Below are positions 1 to 8,753 of a stretch of DNA of 64,000 nucleotides, one piece after another. The position numbers were made by a program, and so were the translations under genes. The notes below the pieces were generated by a model. That model saw nothing but the letters and a program-made list of their open reading frames with translations, was not told the origin of the DNA and ran no database searches. How positions within the stretch are numbered: the first letter of the stretch is position 1; each line of letters opens with the position of its first letter. The stretch lies in NCBI RefSeq assembly GCF_015163075.1, contig NZ_JADDXU010000002.1, forward strand, positions 372,001 through 436,000, in the 5' to 3' direction. The stretch comes from Streptomyces justiciae. Lineage in GTDB: Bacteria; Actinomycetota; Actinomycetes; Streptomycetales; Streptomycetaceae.

Positions 1-1134
1 GCCGGCGGGCACGGAGCCGTCGTAGCGGACCGCGATCGGCAGGAAGTGGAACATCAGGTTGGGGTAGTCCACGTCCTCGTTGCTGCGCGCGAAGCCGCCG
101 GCCTCGAAGTGATTGGTGGCGGCGGGGCCCTTCCTGAACAGCCACTGAAGGCCGATGAAGGGGGCGCGCCACTTCGCCAGGTACGGCTGCATGGAGACGG
201 GCTGCTTGCAGGCGTACTGGATGTAGACCTCCAGGTGGTCCTGCATGTTCTCGCCGACGCCCGGCAGGTCGTGGACGACGTCGATGCCGAGGGCGCGCAG
301 TTCGTCGGCGTTGCCGACGCCGGAGAGCTGGAGCAGCTGCGGGGAGTTGATGGCGCCGCCGCAGAGGATGACCTCCTTGGCCCGCACCTGCTGGGGCGCG
401 CCCTTGCCGCGCTGATACTCGACGCCGACGGCCTTCTTGCCCTCGAAGAGGACGCGGGTGACGAAGGCGCGGGTCTTCACGGTGAGGTTCGGGCGCTTCC
501 GCGCGGGCTTGAGGTACGCCTTCGAGGCCGACAGCCGACGTCCTCGGTGGACGTTGCGGTCGAACTTGGCGAAACCTTCCTGCCGGTAGCCGTTGACGTC
601 GTCGGTCGGCGCGTAGCCCGCCTCCTCGGTGGCCTTGAGGAAGGCGTCGAAGAGGGGGTTGGTGGCCGGGCCGCGTTCGAGCACCAGCGGGCCGTCGTGG
701 CCGCGGAACTCGTCGTCGGGGTCGGCGGCGAGACAGTTCTCCATGCGCTTGAAGTACGGCAGACAGTGCGCGTAGTCCCAGGTCTCCATGCCCGGGTCGG
801 CGGCCCAGCGCTCGTAGTCCATGGGGTTGCCGCGCTGGAAGATCATGCCGTTGATGCTGCTGGAACCGCCGAGCACCTTGCCGCGGGCGTGGTAGACGCG
901 CCGGCCGCCCATGTGGGGCTCGGGCTCGGACTCGTACTTCCAGTCGTAGAAGCGGCTGCCGATCGGGTAGGTCAGCGCCGCGGGCATGTGGATGAAGACG
1001 TCCCACGGATAGTCGGACCGGCCCGCCTCCAGCACCAGCACCTGGTTGGCCGGGTCCGCGGAGAGCCGGTTCGCCAGGGCGCTGCCGGCGGAACCGCCAC
1101 CGACGATGACGAAGTCGTACTGCACAGGAGCCAT
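1..1134 (-). CDS. betA: Choline dehydrogenase (GMC oxidoreductase), C-terminus cut by window edge
   Basis: This is a flavin-dependent oxidase of the glucose-methanol-choline family. The expected reaction is choline to betaine aldehyde and on to glycine betaine. The frame is open from an ATG at 1134 to base 1, giving about 378 of the roughly 520 residues usual for BetA; the catalytic C-terminus lies outside. Visible features are the N-terminal FAD-binding motif [15 protein letters not shown], the GMC signature around [19 protein letters not shown] (about residues 88-106) and the second GMC signature [16 protein letters not shown] (about residues 257-272). A GACGAGG sequence precedes the ATG. 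It is divergent from iclR, and the next genes encode betaine demethylation and formaldehyde disposal, which supports choline as substrate rather than another alcohol. The family call is certain; the substrate is inferred. Confidence 0.88.
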   Translation of the reverse strand, partial: MAPVQYDFVIVGGGSAGSALANRLSADPANQVLVLEAGRSDYPWDVFIHMPAALTYPIGSRFYDWKYESEPEPHMGGRRVYHARGKVLGGSSSINGMIFQRGNPMDYERWAADPGMETWDYAHCLPYFKRMENCLAADPDDEFRGHDGPLVLERGPATNPLFDAFLKATEEAGYAPTDDVNGYRQEGFAKFDRNVHRGRRLSASKAYLKPARKRPNLTVKTRAFVTRVLFEGKKAVGVEYQRGKGAPQQVRAKEVILCGGAINSPQLLQLSGVGNADELRALGIDVVHDLPGVGENMQDHLEVYIQYACKQPVSMQPYLAKWRAPFIGLQWLFRKGPAATNHFEAGGFARSNEDVDYPNLMFHFLPIAVRYDGSVPAG

Positions 1135-1187
1135 GGTGCCTCGTCTCGCTCGCGCCGTAGATATGCGAGGCATGCTAGCGCCGGTCG

Positions 1188-1218
1188 CGCTATACGCACC
1201 AGGTTGCGAACCGCGCAA
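1188..1218. promoter_or_regulatory. betA/iclR intergenic promoter and inverted-repeat operator
   Basis: A perfect inverted repeat TTGCG-AACCG-CGCAA lies at 1204-1218, beside CGCTATACGCA at 1188-1198. Read on the minus strand, TTGCGC (-35-like) and TATAGC (-10-like) are 18 bases apart, so the repeat overlaps the -35 of the betA promoter. Both elements recur at 4877-4909 in front of the Rieske ferredoxin gene. The adjacent IclR protein is the natural candidate to bind here; that is inference. Confidence 0.6.
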
Positions 1219-1285
1219 CTTCAAACGACTTGGTTTCAGGGTCGTTACTTGCAGGCGCGTTGTTTACTGCGCGTATAGTTTCACT

Positions 1286-2083
1286 GTGAGCAACTACAGC
1301 ACTGATACGGAAACGTCGAATTCACACGCCGGCGGCGTGCAGTCGGTGGACCGGGCCATCAGCGTCCTGGAGATCCTCGCGCAGCGTGGCGAGGCGGGCG
1401 TCAGTGAGGTCGCCGGTGAGATCGACGTCCACAAGTCCACCGCCTTCCGCCTGCTCGGCGCCCTGGAGGCCCGGGGTCTGGTCGAGCAGGCCGGAGAGCG
1501 GGGCAAGTACCGGCTCGGCTTCGGGATCGTGCGGCTGGCCGGCGCGGTCACGGGGCGTATCGACATCACCCAGCAAGGCCGCCCCGTCTGCGAGCGGCTC
1601 GCCGAGGAGATCGGTGAGACGGTCAACATCGCCGTCATGCAGGAGCACTACGCGATCAACCTGTATCAGGTGCGCGGGCCGGGAGCGATCACCGCGCACA
1701 ACTGGGTCGGCCAGCTGACCCCGCTGCACGCCACCTCCAGCGGCAAGATCCTGCTGGCCCACCTGCCCGCGAAGGAGCGCGCCGCGCTGCTCGCCGAGGC
1801 CGGTATGAAGAAGGTCACCCCGGCCACCATCACCGCCAAGACGAAGCTCGAGAAGAACCTCGCCGAGGCGCGGGAGCGCGGCTACGCCTTCACGCTCGAA
1901 GAGCTGGAGGTCGGCCTGCACGCCATGGCCGCCCCGGTCCGCAACCGGGACGGCGAGGTCATCGCGGCGCTCAGCGCCTCGGGACCGGCCTACCGGTTCA
2001 CCGAGGAGCGGCTGCACGAGCTCTCCCCGGTGCTGGTCAAGGGCGCCGAGGAGATCAGCCACCGCATGGGCTACCTGGGCTGA
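1286..2083 (+). CDS. IclR-family transcriptional regulator of the choline/betaine block
   Basis: A 265-residue IclR-type regulator. The N-terminal winged helix-turn-helix is at about residues 18-75 (QSVDRAISVLEILAQRG, then VHKSTAFRLLGALEARGLV). The C-terminal effector domain includes LHATSSGKILLAHLP and ends with the usual LSASGPAYRFTEERL. I chose the GTG at 1286, which gives the normal family length; earlier in-frame starts would add an unrelated tail. No ribosome site precedes this GTG, and a good -10 (TATAGT, 1274-1279) lies seven bases upstream, so the mRNA may be leaderless. It is divergent from betA and convergent with the Rieske oxygenase gene, with a two-base gap. It likely senses choline, betaine or a breakdown product and controls the repeats seen at 1204, 4895, 8776 and 9952; this is inferred. 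Confidence 0.9.
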   Translation: MSNYSTDTETSNSHAGGVQSVDRAISVLEILAQRGEAGVSEVAGEIDVHKSTAFRLLGALEARGLVEQAGERGKYRLGFGIVRLAGAVTGRIDITQQGRPVCERLAEEIGETVNIAVMQEHYAINLYQVRGPGAITAHNWVGQLTPLHATSSGKILLAHLPAKERAALLAEAGMKKVTPATITAKTKLEKNLAEARERGYAFTLEELEVGLHAMAAPVRNRDGEVIAALSASGPAYRFTEERLHELSPVLVKGAEEISHRMGYLG

Positions 2084-2085
2084 GG

Positions 2086-3216
2086 TCAGCCCTGGGACAG
2101 GCCCAGGCGCTCGTTCACCCAGTCGTGGAAGGCACCGATGTGGTGCTCGCTGGGTACCAGCACACCGCCCTTGGCGTACATACGGGAGCTCATGCCGGGC
2201 TGGGTGCGCTCGCAGGCGTCGAAGTCCTGCTGGTTGACCCGGTGGAACAGCTCCACCGACCGGCTCACGTCCTTCCCGCTCTCCACCACATGCGGCAGAT
2301 ACAACCAGTCGCACTCCACGATCGTGCGGTCGACGGCCACCGGGTACATCCGGTGGAGGATCACATGGTCGGGCACGAGGTTGATGAACACCTGCGGCTT
2401 GACCGTGATCGCGTAGTAGCGGCGATCCTGGTCGTCCGCGACACCCGGGATACGGTCCAGGCCCTCGGAGCCGTCGACGGTGAAGCCCTGCACCTCCTCA
2501 CCGAACTCCGCGCCGTGGCCCACGTAGTACTGGGCTGCGTAACCGTCCGCGAACTCCGGGAGCACCTCGGTCAGTTCGGGGTGAATGGTCGCGCAGTGGT
2601 AGCACTCCATGAAGTTCTCGATGATGAGCTTCCAGTTCGACTTCACGTCGTACGTGATGCGCCTGCCGACGGACAGGTTGTCGATGTCGTAGCGCTCGAT
2701 CGACTCGACGTCGCCGAGGCGGGAGACGACCTCGCCGATGACGTCCTCCTCGAAGGAGGGCGGGTTCTCCGCGAGGCACACCCAGACATAGCCGAGCCAC
2801 TCCCGCACGGCCACGCTCACCAGGCCGTACTCGGTGCGGCCGACGTCGGGCATCTTGGTGAGGTTGGGGGCCGCGACCAGCTTGCCGTTCAGGTCGTAGG
2901 TCCAGGCGTGGTAGGGGCACTGGAAGGCCCGCTTGACCTCGCCGGACTCCTCGGTGCACAGCTTGGCTCCGCGGTGCCGGCAGACGTTGAAGTAGGCACG
3001 GATCGAGTTGTCACGCGCGCGGGTGACGAGGATGCTCTCGCGGCCCACGTCGACGGTGCGGAAGGCGCCGGGCTTGGCCAGTTCGGAGGCGCGCGCGACG
3101 CAGAACCACATGGTCTCGAATATGCGCTCCTGCTCCTGGGCGAAGATCGCCGGATCCGTGTAGGAGGAGCCGGGAAGGGTGGCGATCAGACTGTCCGGCA
3201 GGCTGGTCGAGGTCAC
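2086..3216 (-). CDS. Rieske non-heme iron oxygenase, probable glycine betaine demethylase (GbcA-like)
   Basis: A 376-residue oxygenase component of a ring-hydroxylating-type dioxygenase. The Rieske [2Fe-2S] motif is CRHRGAKLC followed by CPYHAWTYDLNGKL (about residues 77-115). The mononuclear iron site is NFMECYHCATIH (about residue 210), with a later Asp in NQQDFDACE. The sequence pattern matches the GbcA/stachydrine-demethylase branch, which removes N-methyl groups from quaternary amines as formaldehyde. I chose the GTG at 3216 because GAGGAG lies six bases upstream and the longer reading frame only adds basic filler. The partner reductase and ferredoxin lie upstream on the same strand after a 130-base gap that contains a palindromic repeat. 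Glycine betaine is the likely substrate given betA and the BCCT importer; carnitine or stachydrine are alternatives. Confidence 0.85.
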   Translation of the reverse strand: MTSTSLPDSLIATLPGSSYTDPAIFAQEQERIFETMWFCVARASELAKPGAFRTVDVGRESILVTRARDNSIRAYFNVCRHRGAKLCTEESGEVKRAFQCPYHAWTYDLNGKLVAAPNLTKMPDVGRTEYGLVSVAVREWLGYVWVCLAENPPSFEEDVIGEVVSRLGDVESIERYDIDNLSVGRRITYDVKSNWKLIIENFMECYHCATIHPELTEVLPEFADGYAAQYYVGHGAEFGEEVQGFTVDGSEGLDRIPGVADDQDRRYYAITVKPQVFINLVPDHVILHRMYPVAVDRTIVECDWLYLPHVVESGKDVSRSVELFHRVNQQDFDACERTQPGMSSRMYAKGGVLVPSEHHIGAFHDWVNERLGLSQG

Positions 3217-3245
3217 GGTGCACTCCTCGGGAACGTCGTGGTGAG

Positions 3246-3315
3246 GGCGCCCCATAGGGGCGCGGGGCGGTGCTTTCTTGCGGCTCCGCCGCGGGGCGCG
3301 ACCAGCCACAACGGC
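3246..3315. repeat. GC-rich palindromic intergenic repeat
   Basis: Two hairpins lie in the gap between the reductase and oxygenase genes: GCGCCCCataGGGGCGC (3247-3263) and GCGGCtccGCCGC (3280-3292), followed by a GCGACCAGCCACAACG tail. This arrangement resembles a short palindromic element dispersed through Streptomyces intergenic regions. It could act as an mRNA stabiliser or partial terminator. Confidence 0.6.
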
Positions 3316-3346
3316 GGCGCGGGCGACATACGACCCATCTCGCTGC

Positions 3347-4507
3347 TCACCGCGGAGCGCCCAGCTGCTTGCGCCAGCGTGTGAACAGCTTCGGCTGGTT
3401 CATCCCGAGCACGGCGACCGGGTCGCCGGCCCGCCGGTAGACGGCCAGCACGTCACGGCCGTCCGCGCTGCCCGCCTCGACGGTCACGCTGTCGGCAGCG
3501 GCGGCATGACCGGCGAACTGGATCTTCACGCCGTACTGGTCGGACCAGAAGTACGGCGGCCGGGGCACCCCCGGTTCCACCGCGCCCTGCGCCAGCAGCG
3601 TGGCGATCGCGGCGTCGGGGCGCTCCAGGGCGCCGGTCCAGTGCTCGACCCGGCGGTGGTGGCCCGCGCGCGGGTCGTACCAGTTGGCGCAGTCGCCGAC
3701 CGCGACCACTGCGGCCAGGCTGGTGCGGCCGTCGGCGCCGCACTTGACGCCGTTGTCGAGGGCGATGCCGGAGCCTTCCAGCCACTCGACGTTGGGGCGG
3801 GCGCCCACGCCGACGACCACGATGTCGGCGGGGAGGCTGCAGCCGTCCTCCAGCAGGACGGCGTCGACGCGGCTCTCGCCGCTCAGCCCCTTCACACCGA
3901 CGCCGCACACCAGGCGTACGCCGTGGTCGGCGTGGAGACCGGAGACGACGGCGCCCATGGTCTCGCCGAGCGGGCCGGCGAGCGGGGTCGGGGCCGCCTC
4001 GACGACGGTCACCTCCAGGCCGAGGGCGTACGCGGTGGAGGCGACCTCGGCGCCGATGAAGCCGCCGCCGATCACCACCAGCCGTCCGCCGCGGGCCAGT
4101 TCGTCGCGCAGGGCGCGGGCGTCGTCCAGGGTGCGCAGCGTGTGCACCCCGGCGAGGCCCTCGGAGCCGGGCAGCGTGCGGGCCGCGGCGCCGGTCGCGA
4201 GGACGAAGCCGTCGGCGCGGACCTCCCGTCCGTCGGCGAGCCGGACCGTGCGGCCGCGGTGGTCGAGGCCGACGGCGCGGGTGCCGAGCAGCCATTCCGC
4301 CGCCAGGTCCTCGTCGTCGGTCTCCAGGGCGAGTTCGGCCTCACCGAGGGTGCCGGCCAGGAACTCCTTGGACAGCGGGGGCCGGTCGTAGGGGCGGTGC
4401 GGTTCGTCCCCGACGACGACCAGCCGGCCGTCGTAGCCCTGCTTCCGCAGTGAGCGCGCCGCCGACAGTCCGGCCAGCGACGCGCCGACCACGGCGACGG
4501 TCCTCAC
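3347..4507 (-). CDS. FAD-dependent ferredoxin reductase of the Rieske system
   Basis: A 386-residue NAD(P)H:ferredoxin reductase of the rubredoxin/putidaredoxin-reductase type. An FAD-binding Rossmann motif opens the protein (VAVVGASLAGLSAARSLR), with the family motif YDRPPLSKEFL near residue 42. A second dinucleotide fold (VIGGGFIGAEVASTA) follows near residue 150, and the FAD motif VVAVGDCANW is near residue 270. The GTG at 4507 overlaps the ferredoxin stop codon by four bases (GTGA), so the two genes are translationally coupled. It should pass electrons from NAD(P)H to the Rieske ferredoxin encoded just upstream and so to the oxygenase at 2086-3216. Described GbcB proteins are fused reductase-ferredoxins of a different fold, so this is a distinct electron-transfer arrangement. 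Confidence 0.9.
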   Translation of the reverse strand: MRTVAVVGASLAGLSAARSLRKQGYDGRLVVVGDEPHRPYDRPPLSKEFLAGTLGEAELALETDDEDLAAEWLLGTRAVGLDHRGRTVRLADGREVRADGFVLATGAAARTLPGSEGLAGVHTLRTLDDARALRDELARGGRLVVIGGGFIGAEVASTAYALGLEVTVVEAAPTPLAGPLGETMGAVVSGLHADHGVRLVCGVGVKGLSGESRVDAVLLEDGCSLPADIVVVGVGARPNVEWLEGSGIALDNGVKCGADGRTSLAAVVAVGDCANWYDPRAGHHRRVEHWTGALERPDAAIATLLAQGAVEPGVPRPPYFWSDQYGVKIQFAGHAAAADSVTVEAGSADGRDVLAVYRRAGDPVAVLGMNQPKLFTRWRKQLGAPR

Positions 4508-4866
4508 GCGGGACCTCCGGCGAGCCGGGCCGAGATGCAGGGCGGCAGGTTGGGGGCCGCCGTGGACAACTGGACGTAGACCATGCCGTCCTCGACGACG
4601 ACCTCGTGGGTCCGGACCGGGAGCTTGGCCGGCGGGGCGTCCACCGCGCCGGTGCGCAGGTCGAACTTCGAGGCGTGCAGCGGGCATTCCACCTCGCAGC
4701 CCTCCAGCCAGCCGTCGGCGAGCGACGCGTCCTGGTGGGTGCAGGTGTCGTCGATGGCGAAGAGCTCGCCGTCGTCGGTGTGGAACACCGAGACCGGCGG
4801 ATCGATGTCGAGCCGGTGGGCCTCACCTCGCGGGAGATCCGCGAGACGGCACGCGGGAATCATCAT
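4504..4866 (-). CDS. Rieske-type [2Fe-2S] ferredoxin
   Basis: A 120-residue soluble Rieske ferredoxin. The cluster ligands are CTH (about residues 43-45) and CPLH (about residues 62-65), with a short C-terminal extension after the usual end of the domain. The family is the ferredoxin subunit of three-component dioxygenases (biphenyl/cinnamate type). Two ATG codons stand in tandem (4866 and 4863) behind a GAGG site; either could start. It is the first gene of the ferredoxin-reductase-oxygenase unit and carries in its upstream region the same inverted repeat seen upstream of betA. It is expected to shuttle electrons from the FAD reductase to the oxygenase. Confidence 0.9.
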   Translation of the reverse strand: MMIPACRLADLPRGEAHRLDIDPPVSVFHTDDGELFAIDDTCTHQDASLADGWLEGCEVECPLHASKFDLRTGAVDAPPAKLPVRTHEVVVEDGMVYVQLSTAAPNLPPCISARLAGGPA

Positions 4867-4876
4867 GACACCTCGG

Positions 4877-4909
4877 TGCGTATAGCGAAACGGATTGCGA
4901 TTGACGCAA
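4877..4909 (-). promoter_or_regulatory. Promoter and TTGCG-N5-CGCAA operator of the Rieske operon
   Basis: TGCGTATAGCG (4877-4887) and a perfect inverted repeat TTGCG-ATTGA-CGCAA (4895-4909) lie just upstream of the ferredoxin start. Both elements also occur between betA and iclR. On the minus strand TTGCGT and TATACG could serve as -35 and -10, so a bound regulator would cover the promoter. Confidence 0.6.
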
Positions 4910-5061
4910 CGCCAGTCTGCGGGCCGCTCCGAACCGTTGTCAAGGCATCACCACGCCCTGTTCGAACGGTTCTGCGGGCGGGTCTCCGGGCAGCTCGAAG
5001 CGCCCGGCCCACCTGCGGAAACAGGCGGAACGGGCGCCGTACGAAAGCCCCGTGGGAGCGG

Positions 5062-5691
5062 TCAGAAGCCGCGGTCGATCCACTCCTTCAGGTGCGGGGC
5101 CTCCGCGCCGAGGGTGGTCGTCTCCCCGTGCCCGGTGTGGACGACGGTGTCGCCGGGCAGCGTCAGCAGCCGGTCCCGGATCGAGTCGATGATGGTCGGG
5201 AAGTGGCTGTACGACCGTCCCGTCGCCCCCGGCCCGCCACAGAACAGCGTGTCACCGCTGAACAGGGCGGTCAGGGCCGGCGCGTACAGGCAGACCGCTC
5301 CGGGCGCATGGCCGGGCGTGTGCAGCACGGTGAGCTCGATGCCGGCCACCGAGATGCCCTGCCCGTCGGCGAGTTCGGCGTCCGGCGCCCGGTCGGGGTG
5401 GGCCTGTTTCCACAGCGGGAGGTCCTCCGGGTGGAGCAGGACCGGGGCGCCGGTGCGTTCGGCGAGCGCGGGCGCGGCGTCGATGTGGTCGTTGTGGGCG
5501 TGGGTGCACACGATGGCCCGCAGGGTGCGCCCGCCGACGGCCGCCGCGATCGCCTCGGCGTCGTGGGCGGCGTCGATGACGATCGCCTCGGTGTCGTCGC
5601 CGACGATCCACACGTTGTTGTCGACGTCCCAGGTGCCGCCGTCCAGGGAGAACGTGCCCGAGGTGACGAGGTGTTCGATGCGGGCGGCCAT
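5062..5691 (-). CDS. Metallo-beta-lactamase-fold hydrolase, probable mycothiol thioester hydrolase
   Basis: A 209-residue glyoxalase-II-like hydrolase. The zinc motif is THAHNDHIDAA (about residues 61-71), followed by HTPGHAPGAVC, FSGDTLFCGGPGATGR and a final THTGHGE-like segment (VVHTGHGET). Its ATG overlaps the stop of the upstream dehydrogenase gene by one base, so they form a tight pair. In mycobacteria the mycothiol-dependent formaldehyde dehydrogenase gene mscR is likewise followed by a metallo-beta-lactamase gene. The product probably hydrolyses S-formylmycothiol to formate and mycothiol; that reaction is inferred from the pairing. Confidence 0.85.
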   Translation of the reverse strand: MAARIEHLVTSGTFSLDGGTWDVDNNVWIVGDDTEAIVIDAAHDAEAIAAAVGGRTLRAIVCTHAHNDHIDAAPALAERTGAPVLLHPEDLPLWKQAHPDRAPDAELADGQGISVAGIELTVLHTPGHAPGAVCLYAPALTALFSGDTLFCGGPGATGRSYSHFPTIIDSIRDRLLTLPGDTVVHTGHGETTTLGAEAPHLKEWIDRGF

Positions 5692-6779
5692 CAGAGGACC
5701 ACCACCGAGCGCAGGACGTCGCCGTCGTGCATCCGCTCGAAGGCCTTCTCAACCTCGTCCAGGGCGATGGTCTCGGTGACGAAGGCGTCGAGGTCGAGCC
5801 GGCCCTGGAGGTAGAGGTCGATGAGCATCGGGAAGTCCCGGCTCGGGAGGCAGTCGCCGTACCAGGAGGACTTCAGCGCGCCGCCCCGGCCGAAGACGTC
5901 GAGCAGGGGCAGTTCGAGCTTCATCTCCGGGGTGGGCACGCCGACGAGGACGACGGTGCCGGCGAGGTCGCGGGCGTAGAACGCCTGCTGGTACGTCTCG
6001 GGGCGGCCGACCGCCTCGACGACGACGTCGGCGCCGAAGCCGCCGGTCAGCTCACGGATGGCCTCGACGGCGTCAGTCGCCTTGGAGTTGACGGTGTGCG
6101 TGGCGCCCAGCTTCTTAGCGGTCTCCAGCTTGCGGTCGTCGATGTCGACGGCGATGACCTTCGCCGCGCCTGCCAGGCTCGACCCGGCGATCGCCGCGGC
6201 ACCGACACCGCCGCAGCCGATGACGGCGACCGAGTCGCCGCGTCCGACGCCGCCGGTGTTGATGGCCGCACCGATGCCGGCCATCACGCCGCAGCCCAGC
6301 AGGCCGGCGGCGGCCGCCGAGGCCGACCGGTCGACCTTGGTGCACTGCCCCGCCGCCACCAGCGTCTTCTCCGCGAAGGCCCCGATGCCCAGCGCGGGCG
6401 AGAGTTCCTCGCCGGTGGAGGCCAGGGTCATCTTCTGCTTGGCGTTGTGGGTGTTGAAGCAGTACTGGGGGCGGCCGCGCAGACAGGCCCGGCACTGTCC
6501 GCACACCGCACGCCAGTTGAGGATCACGAAGTCACCGGGGGCGACGTCGGTGACGCCCTCCCCCACCGACTCCACGACACCGGCGGCCTCATGGCCGAGC
6601 AGGAAGGGGAAGTCGTCGTTGATGCCGCCCTCGCGGTAGTGCAGATCGGTGTGGCAGACCCCGCAGGCCTCGATCTTCACCAGCGCCTCGCCCGGTCCCG
6701 GGTCGGGCACGATGATCGTCTCCAGGCTGACGGGGGCGCCCTTGCCCCGCGCGACGACAGCACGGACCTGGTGCGTCAT
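5691..6779 (-). CDS. mscR: S-(hydroxymethyl)mycothiol dehydrogenase (formaldehyde dehydrogenase)
   Basis: A 362-residue zinc-dependent class III alcohol dehydrogenase. Visible are the catalytic zinc region [30 protein letters not shown], the structural zinc motif [15 protein letters not shown], the active-site loop [10 protein letters not shown], and the NAD Rossmann motif [12 protein letters not shown]. The run GVPTPEM, then [19 protein letters not shown] and [10 protein letters not shown], is typical of actinobacterial mycothiol enzymes. I chose the ATG at 6779, which has GAGGAG upstream; a longer start would add 18 unlike residues. It oxidises the spontaneous adduct of formaldehyde and mycothiol, which fits disposal of formaldehyde made by the neighbouring Rieske demethylase. 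Confidence 0.93.
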   Translation of the reverse strand: MTHQVRAVVARGKGAPVSLETIIVPDPGPGEALVKIEACGVCHTDLHYREGGINDDFPFLLGHEAAGVVESVGEGVTDVAPGDFVILNWRAVCGQCRACLRGRPQYCFNTHNAKQKMTLASTGEELSPALGIGAFAEKTLVAAGQCTKVDRSASAAAAGLLGCGVMAGIGAAINTGGVGRGDSVAVIGCGGVGAAAIAGSSLAGAAKVIAVDIDDRKLETAKKLGATHTVNSKATDAVEAIRELTGGFGADVVVEAVGRPETYQQAFYARDLAGTVVLVGVPTPEMKLELPLLDVFGRGGALKSSWYGDCLPSRDFPMLIDLYLQGRLDLDAFVTETIALDEVEKAFERMHDGDVLRSVVVL

Positions 6780-6815
6780 GGCCACTCCTCGGGTGATCGA
6801 GACTTGTATCTGATG

Positions 6816-6850
6816 TTGCTCATTACGGCACACATTTCATGTGCCGCAAC
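6816..6850. promoter_or_regulatory. Inverted repeats upstream of mscR
   Basis: TTGCT-CATTA-CGGCA (6816-6830) is a weaker match to the TTGCK-N5-MGCAA motif found elsewhere in the block. It runs into a perfect inverted repeat GGCACA-N7-TGTGCC (6827-6845), flanked by GTTGC on the left and GCAAC on the right. The position, about 40 bases before the mscR start, suits an operator. The match is partial. Confidence 0.4.
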
Positions 6851-6924
6851 ACAGCATCATGGAGCGCGGACCGGGGGTCAAGGAACTCGACAGGGTTCCT
6901 CGACCCCCGGAAGCAGCGCGAGGT

Positions 6925-8682
6925 TCAGTGGACGGGGGAGGTGGAGTCGGTGGGCGGGGTGACCGACTCGGACTCCGCGGCCTCCGCGCCGTCGTTGCAC
7001 GCCACGGGGCCGATACGGAGCTCGAAGTCGCCGTCGTACTTCTCGTGCCCGGTCAGGACGGCCGTCTCGATGGCCTCCTTGCCCCTCCGCCCGCGGATGA
7101 TGAGCGGATCGTGGCGCAGATCCCGGGTCAGCGCGACGCACAGGCCGACCATCACCAGGGTGAAGGGGGCGGCCGCGAGGATCGTGAGGTTCTGCAGGCC
7201 GGTGAGCGCGTCGCCCTTGCCGCCGCCGATGAGCAGCATGACCGCGGCGACCGCGCCGGTCAGCACGCCCCAGAACACCACGACACCCCGGGTCGGCTCC
7301 AGGGAGCCGCGCTGCGAGAGCGTCCCCATCACGATGGACGCGGCGTCGGCGCCGGAGACGAAGAAGATGCCGACCAGGATCATCACGACGATGCTCGTGA
7401 CCGTGGCGATCGGGTACTGCTGGAGCACGTCGAAGAGCTGGCCCTGGGCGGTGGAGGCGTCGCCGAGGCGCTTCTCGTCCTGCAGATGCATCGCCGAGCC
7501 GCCGAAGATCGCGAACCACAGGAGGCTGACGCTGCTGGGCACCAGGATCACGCCGCCGACGAACTGCCGGATGGTGCGGCCGCGGCTGATGCGGGCGATG
7601 AACATGCCGACGAAGGGCGTCCAGGAGATCCACCAGGCCCAGTAGAAGACCGTCCAGCCGGCCAGCCAGTCCGCGACGCCCTCACCGCTGGACGCCTCGG
7701 TGCGCCCGGCCATCTGGGTCAGGTCGCCCAGGAAGGCGCCGATGGAAGTGGGCAGCAGGTCGAGGATGAAGATGGTCGGGCCGACGACGAACACGAAGAC
7801 CGCCAGGGTCACCGCCAGCACCATGTTGATGTTGGACAGCCACTGGATGCCCTTCTCGATCCCGGACACCGCCGAGGCGACGAACGCCACGGTGAGCACC
7901 GCGATGACGACGACCAGCAGTCCGGTGCCGACGGAGCCCAGCCAGCCGAGGCCGGTGAAGCCGCTGCCGATCTGGAGGGCGCCGAGTCCGAGCGAGGCGG
8001 CGGAGCCGAAGAGGGTGGCGAAGATGGCGAGGATGTCGATGATCCGGCCGCCCCAGCCGTTCGCGCGCCGCTCACCGATCAGCGGCGTGAACACGGCACT
8101 GATCAGCTGCCGGCGGCCGCGCCGGAAGGTGCTGTAGGCGATGGCCAGGCCGACGACCGCGTACATCGCCCAGGGGTGCAGCGTCCAGTGGAAGAGGGTG
8201 GTGGCCATGGCGGTCTCCATGGCCTCGGCGGCGTCCGCCGGGTCGGTGCCCGGTGGTGGCGTGACGAAGTGGGAGAGCGGTTCGCTCACCCCGTAGAACA
8301 TCAGGCCGATGCCCATGCCCGCGCTGAACATCATGGCGATCCAGGACACCGTGCGGAACTCGGGCTGCTCGCCCTCCTTGCCCAGCGTGATCCGCCCGTA
8401 CTTGCTCATCGCCAGCCAGAGGGCGAAGACGACGAAGCCCGAGGCGGCGAGGACGAAGGCCCAGCCGCCGTTGCGGATGGTCCCGTCGAGCAGCTTCCCG
8501 GACACGCTCTCCAGCGAGTCGGTCGCCACGGCGCCCCACACGACGAAGGCGAGGGTGAGGACCGCGGCGACGCCGAAGACGACCAGGTCGGTGCGCGGGC
8601 GGTCGGATGCCGCCGGGCTTCCTGGCAGGTCCGCTGGGACGGGATGGCTGCGGCTCCCGTTCCTGTCGCGGGTTTTGTTCAT
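6925..8682 (-). CDS. BCCT-family choline/glycine betaine transporter
   Basis: A 585-residue secondary transporter of the betaine-choline-carnitine family with about 12 membrane segments. The family signatures are present: GMGIGLMFYGVSEPLSHF (about residues 130-147), HPWAMYAVVGLAIAYSTFRRG, and the tryptophan-rich segment FYWAWWISWTPFVGMFIARI with SRGRTIRQFVGGVILVPS after it. The ATG at 8682 has AAAGGA seven bases upstream; the frame upstream of it is unrelated. The C-terminal tail of about 80 residues is hydrophilic. It is placed between the formaldehyde dehydrogenase and PabB-like genes, all on the same strand. It should import choline or glycine betaine with sodium or protons, feeding the adjacent catabolic enzymes; an osmotic role is also possible. 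Confidence 0.92.
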   Translation of the reverse strand: MNKTRDRNGSRSHPVPADLPGSPAASDRPRTDLVVFGVAAVLTLAFVVWGAVATDSLESVSGKLLDGTIRNGGWAFVLAASGFVVFALWLAMSKYGRITLGKEGEQPEFRTVSWIAMMFSAGMGIGLMFYGVSEPLSHFVTPPPGTDPADAAEAMETAMATTLFHWTLHPWAMYAVVGLAIAYSTFRRGRRQLISAVFTPLIGERRANGWGGRIIDILAIFATLFGSAASLGLGALQIGSGFTGLGWLGSVGTGLLVVVIAVLTVAFVASAVSGIEKGIQWLSNINMVLAVTLAVFVFVVGPTIFILDLLPTSIGAFLGDLTQMAGRTEASSGEGVADWLAGWTVFYWAWWISWTPFVGMFIARISRGRTIRQFVGGVILVPSSVSLLWFAIFGGSAMHLQDEKRLGDASTAQGQLFDVLQQYPIATVTSIVVMILVGIFFVSGADAASIVMGTLSQRGSLEPTRGVVVFWGVLTGAVAAVMLLIGGGKGDALTGLQNLTILAAAPFTLVMVGLCVALTRDLRHDPLIIRGRRGKEAIETAVLTGHEKYDGDFELRIGPVACNDGAEAAESESVTPPTDSTSPVH

Positions 8683-8753
8683 CGACGCGTCCTTTCCACC
8701 GGTGGGAAATCGTCGGCGCGGGGAGGTGCGGGGCGTCCACCATCGCCACAGAG

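Noticed and set aside
46..1278. Plus-strand open frame over betA
   Set aside because: It is antisense to a textbook GMC oxidoreductase and has no recognisable motif.
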